Positions 7,266-16,133 of a DNA stretch of 33,213 nucleotides are shown here, in pieces. This DNA comes from Glaciihabitans sp. (lineage in GTDB: Bacteria; Actinomycetota; Actinomycetes; Actinomycetales; Microbacteriaceae): contig JADGOT010000019.1 in NCBI GenBank assembly GCA_017882805.1, positions 1 through 33,213 of the forward strand. Reading direction: 5' to 3'. The notes beneath the pieces are model-generated. The model searched no databases, was not told the DNA's origin, and saw only the letters and a program-made list of their open reading frames with translations. Position 1 is the first letter of the stretch. Every line of letters starts with the position of its first letter. The translations under genes were made by a program, and so were the position numbers.

Positions 7266-8186
7266 GTGTCGTCCGATTCGCCGTCGACGGAGACCTCCGC
7301 CGGGCTGCCGTCGCCATTAGCCGGCTACCTTGCCGACCCAAACCTGGCTGTCCTCGATGGCACCTTCATGCTCTACCCAACGACCGACGGCACCGAGAAT
7401 TGGGCGGCGACCTCTTTTAGCGCATTTTCCTCACCGGACCTGGTGAGCTGGAAGGACCACGGGGTCATTCTCGAGTTGGGTACTCACGTAGCCTGGGCGA
7501 GGGTGGAGGCGTGGGCGCCGGCCATCGGGCACCGCAGCGACAAGTACTACTTGTACTTCACTGCGGAGTCCAACATTGGTGTGGCTACCGCCGACTCCCC
7601 CTTCGGACCATTTGTTGATCTCGGCCGGCCACTGGTTGCCGACGGCCAATTCTCGGGACGCGCCATTGATCCCGCGGTCTTTGTCGATGGCGACGGGAAG
7701 AGCTACCTCTACTGGGGAAACGGCGAGGCGCACGTGGTCGAGCTGGGACCTGACATGATCTCGTTCGACCACTCAAAGGTTGTCACTTGGACCCCCACGG
7801 AGTTCCGCGAGGCACCCTGGGTACATAAGCGGCGCGGTATCTACTATCTCTCCTGGTCGGTCGATGACACGCGAAGCGCTAACTATCGCGTTCGGTATGC
7901 GACGGGAAGCTCGCCATACGGGCCCTGGACGGATCGCGGCATACTGCTCGAAAAGGTTCCCGACCGGGGAATTCTCGCAACCGGACACCATTCGATCGTG
8001 AACGTCCCGAATACGGACGATTGGATCATTGCCTATCACCGGTTCGCCATTCCGGGCGGCGACGGCTTTCACCGAGAGGTCTCGTTCGACCGCCTGGTGT
8101 ACAACGCCGACGGAACAATTCAGAAGGTCGTACCTTCGTCAGAACCATTACGCATTCCACTCCAGCCCGAAAGGTTTGGCGCTTAG
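7266..8186 (+). CDS. Glycoside hydrolase family 43, intracellular
   Basis: The product is 306 aa, the size of a single five-bladed GH43 propeller with no extra domain. The three catalytic acids can be placed: base D24 (YLADPNL), modulator D135 (IDPAVF) and acid E182 (REAPWV), with GHHSIV further on as in active members. GH43 enzymes release arabinose, xylose or galactose from oligosaccharides by inversion. There is no signal peptide, so it should act in the cytoplasm on imported oligosaccharides. The start is a GTG without a clear ribosome site; no in-frame alternative further upstream looks better. It faces the importer operon across two LacI operators and converges on the deoR-type gene with a four-base overlap. 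The exact substrate is not determinable by eye. Confidence 0.9.
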   Translation: MSSDSPSTETSAGLPSPLAGYLADPNLAVLDGTFMLYPTTDGTENWAATSFSAFSSPDLVSWKDHGVILELGTHVAWARVEAWAPAIGHRSDKYYLYFTAESNIGVATADSPFGPFVDLGRPLVADGQFSGRAIDPAVFVDGDGKSYLYWGNGEAHVVELGPDMISFDHSKVVTWTPTEFREAPWVHKRRGIYYLSWSVDDTRSANYRVRYATGSSPYGPWTDRGILLEKVPDRGILATGHHSIVNVPNTDDWIIAYHRFAIPGGDGFHREVSFDRLVYNADGTIQKVVPSSEPLRIPLQPERFGA

Positions 8187-8851
8187 GGAACGAGTTGTCG
8201 CGAGACAAGTCTGGCTTGCAACGCGTCACGTCCGTCAACGAGCACGATTCGATTGCTGGACTCCCGAAATGCCCTGAACACATCTGTGGACTCCCGGTTC
8301 TCCGGATCCGATGCCGAGTCTGATCCATGCGCGGGCGCGTCCGCGAACGAGAGATCGAAGGAGAGCGAGCGAAGCGAAGCGGTGCACATGGGACCCACGA
8401 GCACGCCGGAGCTGTTGACCTCGCCAGGCGTCAAGACCACCTGAATCTCAGTTCGGGAGTGGGTTCGAATCCCCCACAGGAGTTGTGCGGTGCGAATCGA
8501 GTTGGTGACGATTGAGATCCGCGCGATACCGCCGAGAAGCCGCGCAAGCACGAGATCATGTGCTCCGGCGCAGAGTCCGAGAGACATCCCTGGCTCGACA
8601 AAGCGGATCGCCTGTTCTCTGAGTGCACGCTCTTGTGGGTCGCTGCGGTGTCCCTCACTCGGCGAAAGGGTCTTGAGCATTCCGCCGCCGTGACTTCGCA
8701 CAACATCAAACGCGCCGAGTCGATCGACGTCACGCCGCGCCGTGCCCACCGAGATCTTCCAACGCTGCGAAATTTCGCGAGAGGTCAGGAATCCATTCAC
8801 GCGAATCGATTCCAGGATTTCCCGCTGGCGCACCGAAATTGAGTAACTCAT
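8183..8851 (-). CDS. DeoR-family transcriptional regulator
   Basis: The product is 222 aa, a little shorter than the usual 250. The N-terminal winged helix-turn-helix is clear (ISVRQREILESI ... SVGTARRDVDRL at residues 6-45). The C-terminal sugar-phosphate-binding domain is recognisable (LGLCAGAHDLVLARLL, ISIVTNS, VLVGPMCTASL, IVLVDGRD) but diverged from the typical family, particularly in the loop that holds the phosphate of the effector. Its gene follows the ABC exporter by five bases and should be cotranscribed with it, giving the locus a second regulator. Whether it senses a sugar phosphate is uncertain. Its stop overlaps the end of the GH43 gene by four bases. Confidence 0.85.
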   Translation of the reverse strand: MSYSISVRQREILESIRVNGFLTSREISQRWKISVGTARRDVDRLGAFDVVRSHGGGMLKTLSPSEGHRSDPQERALREQAIRFVEPGMSLGLCAGAHDLVLARLLGGIARISIVTNSIRTAQLLWGIRTHSRTEIQVVLTPGEVNSSGVLVGPMCTASLRSLSFDLSFADAPAHGSDSASDPENRESTDVFRAFRESSNRIVLVDGRDALQARLVSRQLVP

Positions 8852-8856
8852 TGGCT

Positions 8857-10626
8857 TCAGTTCATCTGCGTTTGATAGAGCTCTGAATAGCGGCCTCGGA
8901 GCTTGAGCAGCGCGTGGTGATTGCCGTGCTCGACGATCTTTCCGTTTTCCACGACGAGGATTGTGTCGGCCGCGCGAACCGTTGTAAGGCGGTGGGCGAT
9001 CACGAGTGTGCTTCGGCTTCTGGCGGAGCGCACGAGCGACTCGCGAATGAGTGCCTCTGATTCCGAATCGAGTGCCGAGGTAGCTTCGTCAAGCAGCAAG
9101 AGACGGGGCACGCGGATGAGTGCTCGGGCGAGCGCTATTCGTTGTCGTTGACCTCCCGAGAGCTGAGCCCCGCGCTCTCCGACAGCCGTATCGAGTCCGT
9201 CGGTAAATTGGCGGACAAAGTCAAGCGCGTTCGCTTCGTGAAGTGCAGCGTAGATCTCCTCTTCTGTGAAACCCGAACTGCCGTACGTCACGTTCTCTCG
9301 GATCGTGCCCCTGAACATGACTGCCTCTTGCGGGACGACGGACACGAATCGTCGAAACGTCCGTCGATCGATGTGCTCCAGGTTCACTCCATCGAGCAAC
9401 ACCTGACCGGCCGTGGGGCGGAGAAAACCTAGCGCGAGGTTGAGAAGCGTCGACTTTCCCGACCCGGAAGATCCGACCAGCGCGACGAGTCCGCCCGGGG
9501 CAAGCTCCATCGATACGCCGTCGACCGCGGGAGCGATTTGCCCAGAGTAGGAGTAGGTGACGTCGGCAAAGGTAATCCGACACTCTGGATCTGACACCTC
9601 GATCTTGCCGTGGTTAGGCTCGAGATCTCGCTCGTCCAGGAGCGATGCGATCGACCCCATTGCGTTGATGCCTCGCGAAATGACCGGGGCCAGACCGGTG
9701 AGTGAGATCACGCTCCCCGTCAACAAGGCGACGTACGAGCCCAGCAGCACGATGTCGCCCGCGGTAACTCCGGAAACACCGCCCAGGGCAATGAAGGCGC
9801 CGCCTAGAACAGCGAACAGCGAGAGCGCCTGGAAGGCAATCCAGCCAACGGCACCGAACCGCCCGATCAGAATGTCCAGGTGAAACCCGGATGCCTGCAC
9901 GCCTCGGGCCGCCTCCGTAAGCCGGCTGACCGCGACCTCCTCGATTCCGTGGGCGCGGACAACGTTCACCATGCTCGCCATTTCGCCGGCGCGCGACGAC
10001 AGGAGTTCCACGTCGTTCCGATATTTCTCGTTCCCACGGGCGATTGGGCGCCTGGTTGCAGTGACGAGCGCTCCGCCGATAGGAACCGCGATGAGCAGGA
10101 TGGGCAGAAACGCTGGTTCGCTGATCCCCGTTGCGACGAATGCACCGATGAGCGTGAGCACGGAAGACAGGCCCAACGGCAGCACGCTGTCGATGAAGCC
10201 CTCGACACTCTCGACGTCGCGGACGAGCTTGTTCTGAATGAACGCCGCGCTCGAGCGGGTGTAATAGAGGATCGAGAGTTCTTGCATCCGCTCGGCCAGC
10301 AACGTTCGCAACGTGAAGGAGATTTCGCGCGTCCCGCGGCTGAACAGGCGCACGAACAGCATGTTGAGCGGATAGTTCTGCGCGAGCAGCACTACTCCGA
10401 GTCCGCCATAAATCCACAACTGAGTGAGCGTGCCATGCGCCACGACCAGGTCGACAATCCGGGACACCAACACCGGCATCAGCCACACCGGGCTGCTCTT
10501 CACCGTGAACGCAACCGCCGCCACCGCGAACCGCCCGCGATGCCCGCGCGTCAGCTGCCACAGCACCGGCCCAAGACGCGGTCGCCGATCTGCCCCTTCC
10601 GGGTTGACTTTGGCTCTGATTCTCAC
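8857..10626 (-). CDS. ABC exporter half-transporter (fused membrane and ATPase domains)
   Basis: The product is 589 aa. Residues 1 to about 310 form a six-helix type IV exporter membrane domain; the rest is an ATPase with Walker A (GSSGSGKST), Q-loop (PQEAV), signature (LSGGQRQRIALARAL), Walker B (LLLLDEATSALD) and switch His (IAHR). All ATPase residues are intact, so a homodimer could be active. Members export lipids, peptides, drugs or glycans; the substrate is unknown. The start is a GTG at 10626 with no clear ribosome site, seven bases from a LacI operator that it shares with the divergent fucosidase gene. An exporter under the same control as an importer and glycosidases is unexpected and may remove a toxic or signalling by-product. 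The deoR-type gene follows immediately. Confidence 0.9.
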   Translation of the reverse strand: MRIRAKVNPEGADRRPRLGPVLWQLTRGHRGRFAVAAVAFTVKSSPVWLMPVLVSRIVDLVVAHGTLTQLWIYGGLGVVLLAQNYPLNMLFVRLFSRGTREISFTLRTLLAERMQELSILYYTRSSAAFIQNKLVRDVESVEGFIDSVLPLGLSSVLTLIGAFVATGISEPAFLPILLIAVPIGGALVTATRRPIARGNEKYRNDVELLSSRAGEMASMVNVVRAHGIEEVAVSRLTEAARGVQASGFHLDILIGRFGAVGWIAFQALSLFAVLGGAFIALGGVSGVTAGDIVLLGSYVALLTGSVISLTGLAPVISRGINAMGSIASLLDERDLEPNHGKIEVSDPECRITFADVTYSYSGQIAPAVDGVSMELAPGGLVALVGSSGSGKSTLLNLALGFLRPTAGQVLLDGVNLEHIDRRTFRRFVSVVPQEAVMFRGTIRENVTYGSSGFTEEEIYAALHEANALDFVRQFTDGLDTAVGERGAQLSGGQRQRIALARALIRVPRLLLLDEATSALDSESEALIRESLVRSARSRSTLVIAHRLTTVRAADTILVVENGKIVEHGNHHALLKLRGRYSELYQTQMN

Positions 10627-10633
10627 GTTGCTA

Positions 10634-10649
10634 CTGTATCGTTACATGA
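10634..10649 (+). promoter_or_regulatory. LacI operator between exporter and fucosidase genes
   Basis: CTGTATCGTTACATGA matches the site at 7036-7051 exactly over 16 bases. It sits in the 59-base gap between two divergent starts (10626 and 10686), so one bound repressor could close both promoters. Confidence 0.8.
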
Positions 10650-10685
10650 CGCCAAACTCGAGGTCACGTCGAAGGAGACTGCCCA

Positions 10686-12215
10686 ATGATTGATCGTTCG
10701 TGGATACCGCAACGCATCGAGTTGCCCGACGATGCAGCGGCGCTTCGCGAGGTCGACCGGGTGATTGAAGACGGACCGTACTCGTCGACTTGGGAATCAC
10801 TTCAGCAGTACCGCCCCCCTCGCTGGTTTGGCGAATCGAAGTTTGGGATATTCATCCACTGGGGCGTGTATTCGGTCCCCGCGTTCGCCGACGAGTGGTA
10901 CTCCCGCAATATGTATCGGCAGGACAGGCCGGAGTTCGACCATCACCGCGAGACCTACGGCGACCAAGCGATGTTCGGCTACAAAGACTTCATTCCCGCC
11001 TTCACAATGAACGAGTTCGATCCCGTGTCATGGGCCGCCCTGTTTCGACGAGCCGGCGCTCAGTACGTAGTCCCGGTCGCGGAGCACCACGACGGTTTCA
11101 CCATGTACGCCAGCGAGCGCACCCGTTGGACGGTCGCGCGGATGGGTCCGAAGCGAGACGTGTTCGGCGACTTGGCGACGGCAGTGCGCGACCAGTCGAT
11201 GGTGGTTGGTGGTTCATCGCACCGTGCGGAGCACTGGTTCTTCATGAACGGTGGGATGCGTTTCGACTCCGATGTTCGGGACCCCGAATTTGGCGATTTT
11301 TACGGCCCCGCTCAGCGCGAGGAGACATCGCCCTCGGAGGCCTACCTTTCGGATTGGCTGCTCCGCACCGTCGAGTTCATCGACCGCAATCGCCCGCAGG
11401 TGCTGTGGTTCGACTGGTGGATCGAAACTCCGGCGTTCGAGCCATACCTGCGTCGGCTAGCCGCCTACTACTACAACCGGGCGGCAGAGTGGGGCATCGG
11501 GGTGGTCATCAACTACAAGTGGAATGCCTTCGCCCCTGGCAGCGCGGTGTACGACATCGAACGTGGCGCGATGGGCGAAGCGCAACCGTTTGTGTGGCAG
11601 AACGACTCATCGGTGTCTCGAAGTTCCTGGTGTTGGACGGAGGGTCACGACTACAAGTCGATTGCCGAGCTCGTTGGAGAGCTCATCGACGTCGTTTCGA
11701 AAAACGGCAATCTCCTTTTGAATATTGGCCCGAAGCCCGACGGAACTATCGCGGCAGCCGAGGTCGCCATCCTCGAATCGATTGGCGACTGGCTGTCGAT
11801 CAATGGCGAAGCGATCTACGGAACCGTTCCGTACCGCGTGCCCGGTGAAGGTCCAACCCAGATCAAGGCTGGATCAATGATCGACGGTGACCAGTCCATC
11901 CTCACGGCCGACGACTTCCGGTTCACGGTGCGAAACGACTTCACTGGCTCGTATTTGTACGCGTCGACGGTCGACTGGCCAACAACAAACTCCATCACCC
12001 TGACCACTCTCGGCCTTCGCCATCAGATTGAGCCACGCACGATTGCGGACGTCAGGCTGCTCGGGGTCGAGGCGCCGCTTGAGTGGCGACGAGAAGACGA
12101 CGGACTGCACGTGAGCCTGCCAGGGGGCGAGCCGAACAAGCACGGCTATTCGCTGAGGATCAGCTTTGTGCCCGACGAGTCCCCACGACGAGCGGATTTC
12201 CTGCACCAGAATTAG
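10686..12215 (+). CDS. Glycoside hydrolase family 29, alpha-L-fucosidase, intracellular
   Basis: The product is 509 aa, typical of GH29 with its (beta/alpha)8 barrel and C-terminal beta domain. The family signatures are all present: FGESKFGIFIHWGVYSVPAF...EWY, YVVPVAEHHDGFTMYAS, and VLWFDWW with D243 as the probable nucleophile; then NLLLNIGPKPDGTI and SINGEAIYGTVPY near residue 380. The enzyme removes terminal alpha-L-fucose, and members of this group may accept alpha-L-galactose, which differs only by the 6-hydroxyl. No signal peptide, so cytoplasmic. The ATG has GAAGGAGA eight bases upstream. A LacI operator lies 37 bases before it. The last 56 bases overlap the 3' end of the GH43-like gene on the other strand. 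The pocket residues that set fucose against galactose use cannot be judged by eye. Confidence 0.94.
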   Translation: MIDRSWIPQRIELPDDAAALREVDRVIEDGPYSSTWESLQQYRPPRWFGESKFGIFIHWGVYSVPAFADEWYSRNMYRQDRPEFDHHRETYGDQAMFGYKDFIPAFTMNEFDPVSWAALFRRAGAQYVVPVAEHHDGFTMYASERTRWTVARMGPKRDVFGDLATAVRDQSMVVGGSSHRAEHWFFMNGGMRFDSDVRDPEFGDFYGPAQREETSPSEAYLSDWLLRTVEFIDRNRPQVLWFDWWIETPAFEPYLRRLAAYYYNRAAEWGIGVVINYKWNAFAPGSAVYDIERGAMGEAQPFVWQNDSSVSRSSWCWTEGHDYKSIAELVGELIDVVSKNGNLLLNIGPKPDGTIAAAEVAILESIGDWLSINGEAIYGTVPYRVPGEGPTQIKAGSMIDGDQSILTADDFRFTVRNDFTGSYLYASTVDWPTTNSITLTTLGLRHQIEPRTIADVRLLGVEAPLEWRREDDGLHVSLPGGEPNKHGYSLRISFVPDESPRRADFLHQN

Positions 12216-13149
12216 CCAACAGCCAATCACGTTCCTCGTTGGTGATCGTAATCACCGAGCCGTGACGCGCGTTGGGCGGCAACGCGGCATCCTCGACCGG
12301 AGTCCATTCTCCTGACGCGAGATCGCTCGACTCGAAGAGTCGGTACCCACGTCGGTTGGATTCGTCGATGAGCAAGAACCAGCCGTCGCGATCGAGGAGC
12401 TTTCCCACCGCCGGGCCCTCACCGAAATCGAGCGAACTCTTGCCCACGTCGACGGTAAGCGGAACGAATGCCGGATCAAAGATCGACGTGCCGCGCTCCA
12501 TAAAGACGTGCTTGCTGGGCCCGGAGTCGTCGACGACGTGCGCGTTCGCCGAGAAGCGGTAGGTCGCGTCCGCATCGGTGAGGAACATCGCGTCGATCAC
12601 GTGATGGCCCGCATCGAGGTAGACCTCTGCGGGCGTGAAAGATCGGAAGTCCTTGGTCGTGGACATGAGGAGGCGCTGGTACTGGGACTCATCACGAACA
12701 CCGTCCGGATAGAGAATGGACGCCCAGATGATCGTCCAGGCCTTGTCCTCGTCCGACCAGAACGCCTTCGGCGCCCATGCGTTCCCCGCGTTCTCTGGCG
12801 CCACGGTTGCCAACCATGGACCGTTCCAGGAAACGAGATCGGCCGACTCCCAAACCACAATCGACCTGCTGCCGTGCTCAACCGCGCGTTTCCAGTCGTG
12901 ATCGGGCCAAACCCGCAGATCGGTGGCTATGACAACGAAGCGATTTCGTGCCGAGTCGCGCAGAATGAACGGGTCGCGTACTCCGCGCTCACCTACGTTG
13001 GACCAGAGAACGGGCTGGCCGGCGTTTATCTCGGTCCAGGAATTCATGTTCGGGCCATCGCTCACTGCGAACCGAATCTGTTCGCCGTCTTCTGCGCCCT
13101 CCCCCGCGAAATAGACAAAGAGGTAGGCGCCTTTCTGGCGCGGGGTCAT
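12160..13149 (-). CDS. GH43-like beta-propeller glycosidase, intracellular
   Basis: The product is 329 aa. The opening (GAYLFVYFAGEGAEDGEQIRFAVSDG) and the segments VRDPFILRD, NAWAPKAFW and HVIDAMFL resemble the arabinosidase-like branch of GH43 or clan GH-F/J propellers; D in VRDPFI and E/D residues in DFGEGPAVGKL are candidate catalytic acids. It is clearly different from the GH43 at 7266. There is no signal peptide, so it probably works on imported oligosaccharides. AGGAG stands seven bases before the ATG. Two LacI operators lie upstream, shared with the divergent beta-helix gene. Its 3' end overlaps the GH29 gene by 56 bases. Specificity is not determinable; a non-catalytic propeller remains possible. 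Confidence 0.78.
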   Translation of the reverse strand: MTPRQKGAYLFVYFAGEGAEDGEQIRFAVSDGPNMNSWTEINAGQPVLWSNVGERGVRDPFILRDSARNRFVVIATDLRVWPDHDWKRAVEHGSRSIVVWESADLVSWNGPWLATVAPENAGNAWAPKAFWSDEDKAWTIIWASILYPDGVRDESQYQRLLMSTTKDFRSFTPAEVYLDAGHHVIDAMFLTDADATYRFSANAHVVDDSGPSKHVFMERGTSIFDPAFVPLTVDVGKSSLDFGEGPAVGKLLDRDGWFLLIDESNRRGYRLFESSDLASGEWTPVEDAALPPNARHGSVITITNEERDWLLANSGAGNPLVVGTRRAQS

Positions 13150-13197
13150 CGCAACTCCTGAAGTAGTGGTGTTAGCAATCCTGACGCAGATCGCGCA

Positions 13198-13213
13198 ACT
13201 GTATCGATACAGT
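13198..13213. promoter_or_regulatory. LacI operator, perfect palindrome, proximal to GH43-like gene
   Basis: ACTGTATCGATACAGT is its own reverse complement over all 16 bases. It is 48 bases from the start of the leftward GH43-like gene. Confidence 0.85.
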
Positions 13214-13242
13214 ATCTCAAAATCCCCGCGCGGCCAACCATC

Positions 13243-13258
13243 TTGTATCGATACACAA
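13243..13258. promoter_or_regulatory. LacI operator, proximal to beta-helix gene
   Basis: TTGTATCGATACACAA has the palindromic core TGTATCGATACA (13244-13255). Its centre is 44 bases from that of the first site, about four helical turns. Confidence 0.85.
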
Positions 13259-13271
13259 AGCTGTGTATGGT
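13243..13271 (+). promoter_or_regulatory. Candidate promoter of the beta-helix gene
   Basis: TTGTAT (13243-13248) and TATGGT (13266-13271) are 17 bases apart. The -35 hexamer lies inside the LacI operator, so binding would block the polymerase. Confidence 0.5.
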
Positions 13272-13319
13272 TGCGCCATTCGTTCTCACGGATGCGTCAA
13301 CGTCGACGAAAGGACTGTC

Positions 13320-16124
13320 ATGAAATCCAAAGCACGCTGGTTAGCGTCAGCAGCTCTAGTTGCGATCGCGGTACTAACAACGCAGGGGCTCTCAGCGGCG
13401 AGTGCGTCCGCCACCACCTGCTCTACGTACTACGTTTCATCGTCCGCTGGAAGCGACAGCAACGATGGGTGCAGCACAAGCACCCCGTGGCAGAGTCTCA
13501 CGAACGTGAATGCGACGACCTTCGTGGCGGGCAATCAAATCCTGTTCCAGGCCGGCGGTTCGTGGACCGGCGAGCTGCACCCCCTTGGATCTGGCGCAAG
13601 CGGCAGCCCGATCGTTCTTTCGAACTACGGCACAGGGGCTGCCCCCATCATCGCCGGCGGCGGTGCCGCGGCAGCGGTCTACCTCTACGACCAGCACGAC
13701 TGGACCGTCCAAAATCTTGAGATCACCAATACCAGCACGACGACAGCTCAGCGAGCGGGAGTGCTGGCACAGAACGACTTGACCACGATTTTGCACGGAA
13801 TCCATCTGGTCAACAACACCATCGACAAGGTGAGCGGGCACTGGCAAAACGGTGACAGCCAGCCGGTCACGACATCCGCAATCTCGTTCGATCTCACCGA
13901 CGCGAACAAGACGGCGGGATGGGACGACGTTCTCATTTCAGGCAACACGCTCGCCAATGACGACGCCGGAGGCATCTACCTCGGTTCCCCCATCGGCCTG
14001 AACCACAATCTCTCTTCCACCAACGTTGTCATCCAAAACAACACGATCACCAATGCGGGCGGCAACTCGATCGTCTGCGTGTTCTGCACCTCTCCCCTCA
14101 TCCAGTACAACGTCGACACAGACAGCGGATACCGCTTCTCGGGGGCGGCGCTGTGGGAGGGCTGGACGAGCAATGCAGTGTGGCAGTACAACGAAGTCTC
14201 CAGAAACTGGCGCGCGCTGTATGACGGCGAGGCGTTCGACATCGACAACAACAACTCGAACACGGTCCTGCAGTACAACTACACGCACGACAATCCGTAC
14301 GGCTTCATGGAGTTCTGCTGCAACTCGACCTTCGGTGCCTTGGGCACCTCGGTCATCAGAGACAACATCAGCCAGAACGACGGCGCTTCAAACGCGGTCT
14401 TCGCAACGCAGGGCGGGATCGAGACGGGCGCAACCGCGCAGTTCTACAACAACACCGTCTACATGGGTCCCGGCGACAACGGAGATGTGACGAACGGAAC
14501 ACCTCCGTCAGGATCCTCGATCACCTACTCGAACAACCTCATTTACAAGCTCGGCACCGGCGGGTACTCCAATACGAGAACGACCTGGTCGCACAACCTG
14601 ATGTATGGCAACCATCCGTCGAGCGAACCCACGGATGCGTCGAAGGTGACTTCTGATCCCAAGTTGGTTCGTCCGGGTGGGGCGGCGGATGGTCGGGCTT
14701 CCGCGTCCGTGTACCAGTTGCAGACGGGATCGCCCGCGATCGGTGCCGGCGTGCTGGTCTCAGGCAATGGCGGACTCGACTACTTCGGGAACACCGTCTC
14801 AGCGACGACGGCACCGAACATCGGAGCCTACAACGGTAGTGGCGTTGCCGCGCCGACCGCGACGTACGGGGCGTATTGGCGATTGGACGAGGGAACCGGT
14901 AGCGCCGCTGCTGACTCCACGGGTGACGCAAACTCGGGAACCCTGCAGGCGGGCGCCTCATGGGCGAGCGGCCAGATCGGAACCGGTGCTGTTGCACTCA
15001 CGGGAGCATCGAACAGTTACGTGGACATCCCGACCCCGGCCGTCGACACGAGTGGAAGTTACACCGTCTCGGCCTGGGTCAAGCCAAACACCCTCACTGG
15101 CAATCAGACCTACGCCAGCATCGACGGAGGCACGATAAGTCCGTTCTATCTGCAAATATCCGCGGGCAAGTTCACGTTCGTGACAAGGAGCGCAGATTCA
15201 ACGAGCGCAACATACGCTCAGGTCGTCGGATCGGCGGCAACCACGGGCACCTGGTACCAAGTGACGGGCGTCTACGACAACGTTGGGCACACGATCAAGC
15301 TCTACGTCAACGGCGTTCTGCAAGGCACGACCGCGTTCTCGTCGCCATGGAAGGCGACGGGGCACTCGGTCATCGGTCGAGCCAAATGGAACGGCGGCTC
15401 AGTCGACTTTGCGAATGCGACTATCGACGATGTGCGGATGATGCCACGAACGGTAACCGATCGCGAAGCGTTCGCGCTCGGCACAGGTGCCACCGCCTAC
15501 TACGCGCTCGACGAAGGTACCGGAAACGCCTTCTCGGACATGACCGGCAACACTCCAAACGGTCACCTCGAAAGCAACGCCGCCTGGTCGGGCAGCGGCA
15601 AGGAGGGGTCGAACTCGCTGACCTTCGACGGCTCAACGGGAACGCTCGCAGAGGTCCCTGTCTCCGCCGTCGACACCAGCAAGAGCTACAGCGTCGGCGC
15701 GTGGGTCAAACTGAGCACGGTCAGCGGTACTCAGACCTTCGCGAGCATGTCCGGGTTCAATATCAGCCCGTTCTATTTGCAACTCAATAACAGCGCGAAG
15801 TTAGCGTTCACCGTTCGGAGCGCGGACTCGACCAGTTCCACTGCAACCTCGGTCGCGGCCTCCGCGTCCGCGGTGGCCGGAACCTGGTACCACGTACTGG
15901 GCGTATACGACTCGAGCGCGGGGACGATCGCGCTCTACGTCAACGGGGTGTCGCAAGGGACCGCCTCGTACACCACACCGTGGAAGTCGCTCGGGGCAAC
16001 GGTACTCGGCGCGGCGGAATGGAACCTGTCGCCGGTCGACATGACCAATGGTCAGATCGATGACGTCCATTTCTACAACCGGGTGCTGAGCGCTAGCGAG
16101 ATTGCGACGCTCTCCACTCCGTAG
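13320..16124 (+). CDS. Secreted right-handed beta-helix protein with two LamG domains
   Basis: The product is 934 aa. Residues 1-31 form a Sec signal peptide ending in Ala-rich SAASASA. Residues of about 36-500 have the opening of many beta-helix enzymes (TYYVSSSAGSDSNDG, TPWQSL) and then repeated N-rich turns (LEITNTST, HLVNNTIDKV, ISGNTLAND, IQNNTITNAGGNS). Residues 518-725 and 726-934 are two LamG/concanavalin-like domains that clearly copy each other. It is the only locus enzyme with a secretion signal, so it probably makes the first cut on the polymer, with the LamG domains holding the glycan. Parallel beta-helices occur in polysaccharide lyases and in several hydrolase families, GH141 among them; I cannot choose. 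The frame opens upstream, but the ATG at 13320 has GAAAGGA before it and starts the signal peptide. No cell-wall anchor motif is present. Confidence 0.85.
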   Translation: MKSKARWLASAALVAIAVLTTQGLSAASASATTCSTYYVSSSAGSDSNDGCSTSTPWQSLTNVNATTFVAGNQILFQAGGSWTGELHPLGSGASGSPIVLSNYGTGAAPIIAGGGAAAAVYLYDQHDWTVQNLEITNTSTTTAQRAGVLAQNDLTTILHGIHLVNNTIDKVSGHWQNGDSQPVTTSAISFDLTDANKTAGWDDVLISGNTLANDDAGGIYLGSPIGLNHNLSSTNVVIQNNTITNAGGNSIVCVFCTSPLIQYNVDTDSGYRFSGAALWEGWTSNAVWQYNEVSRNWRALYDGEAFDIDNNNSNTVLQYNYTHDNPYGFMEFCCNSTFGALGTSVIRDNISQNDGASNAVFATQGGIETGATAQFYNNTVYMGPGDNGDVTNGTPPSGSSITYSNNLIYKLGTGGYSNTRTTWSHNLMYGNHPSSEPTDASKVTSDPKLVRPGGAADGRASASVYQLQTGSPAIGAGVLVSGNGGLDYFGNTVSATTAPNIGAYNGSGVAAPTATYGAYWRLDEGTGSAAADSTGDANSGTLQAGASWASGQIGTGAVALTGASNSYVDIPTPAVDTSGSYTVSAWVKPNTLTGNQTYASIDGGTISPFYLQISAGKFTFVTRSADSTSATYAQVVGSAATTGTWYQVTGVYDNVGHTIKLYVNGVLQGTTAFSSPWKATGHSVIGRAKWNGGSVDFANATIDDVRMMPRTVTDREAFALGTGATAYYALDEGTGNAFSDMTGNTPNGHLESNAAWSGSGKEGSNSLTFDGSTGTLAEVPVSAVDTSKSYSVGAWVKLSTVSGTQTFASMSGFNISPFYLQLNNSAKLAFTVRSADSTSSTATSVAASASAVAGTWYHVLGVYDSSAGTIALYVNGVSQGTASYTTPWKSLGATVLGAAEWNLSPVDMTNGQIDDVHFYNRVLSASEIATLSTP
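14871..16121 (+). repeat. Tandem duplication of a LamG domain inside one gene
   Basis: The two units (14871-15494 and 15495-16121) share the order AYWRLDEGTG / AYYALDEGTG, VDTSGSYTVSAWVK / VDTSKSYSVGAWVK, ISPFYLQ in both, RSADSTS in both, GTWYQVTGVYD / GTWYHVLGVYD, LYVNGV in both, then IDDV. The protein similarity is high, the DNA less so, suggesting an old duplication. Confidence 0.9.
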
Positions 16125-16133
16125 TTACAGGTC

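Noticed and set aside
8345-8380. Purine-rich run near GAGAGCGAGCGAAGCGAAGCG considered as a repeat or unstable site
   Set aside because: It encodes the end of the DeoR-type protein on the other strand and contains only short imperfect repeats.
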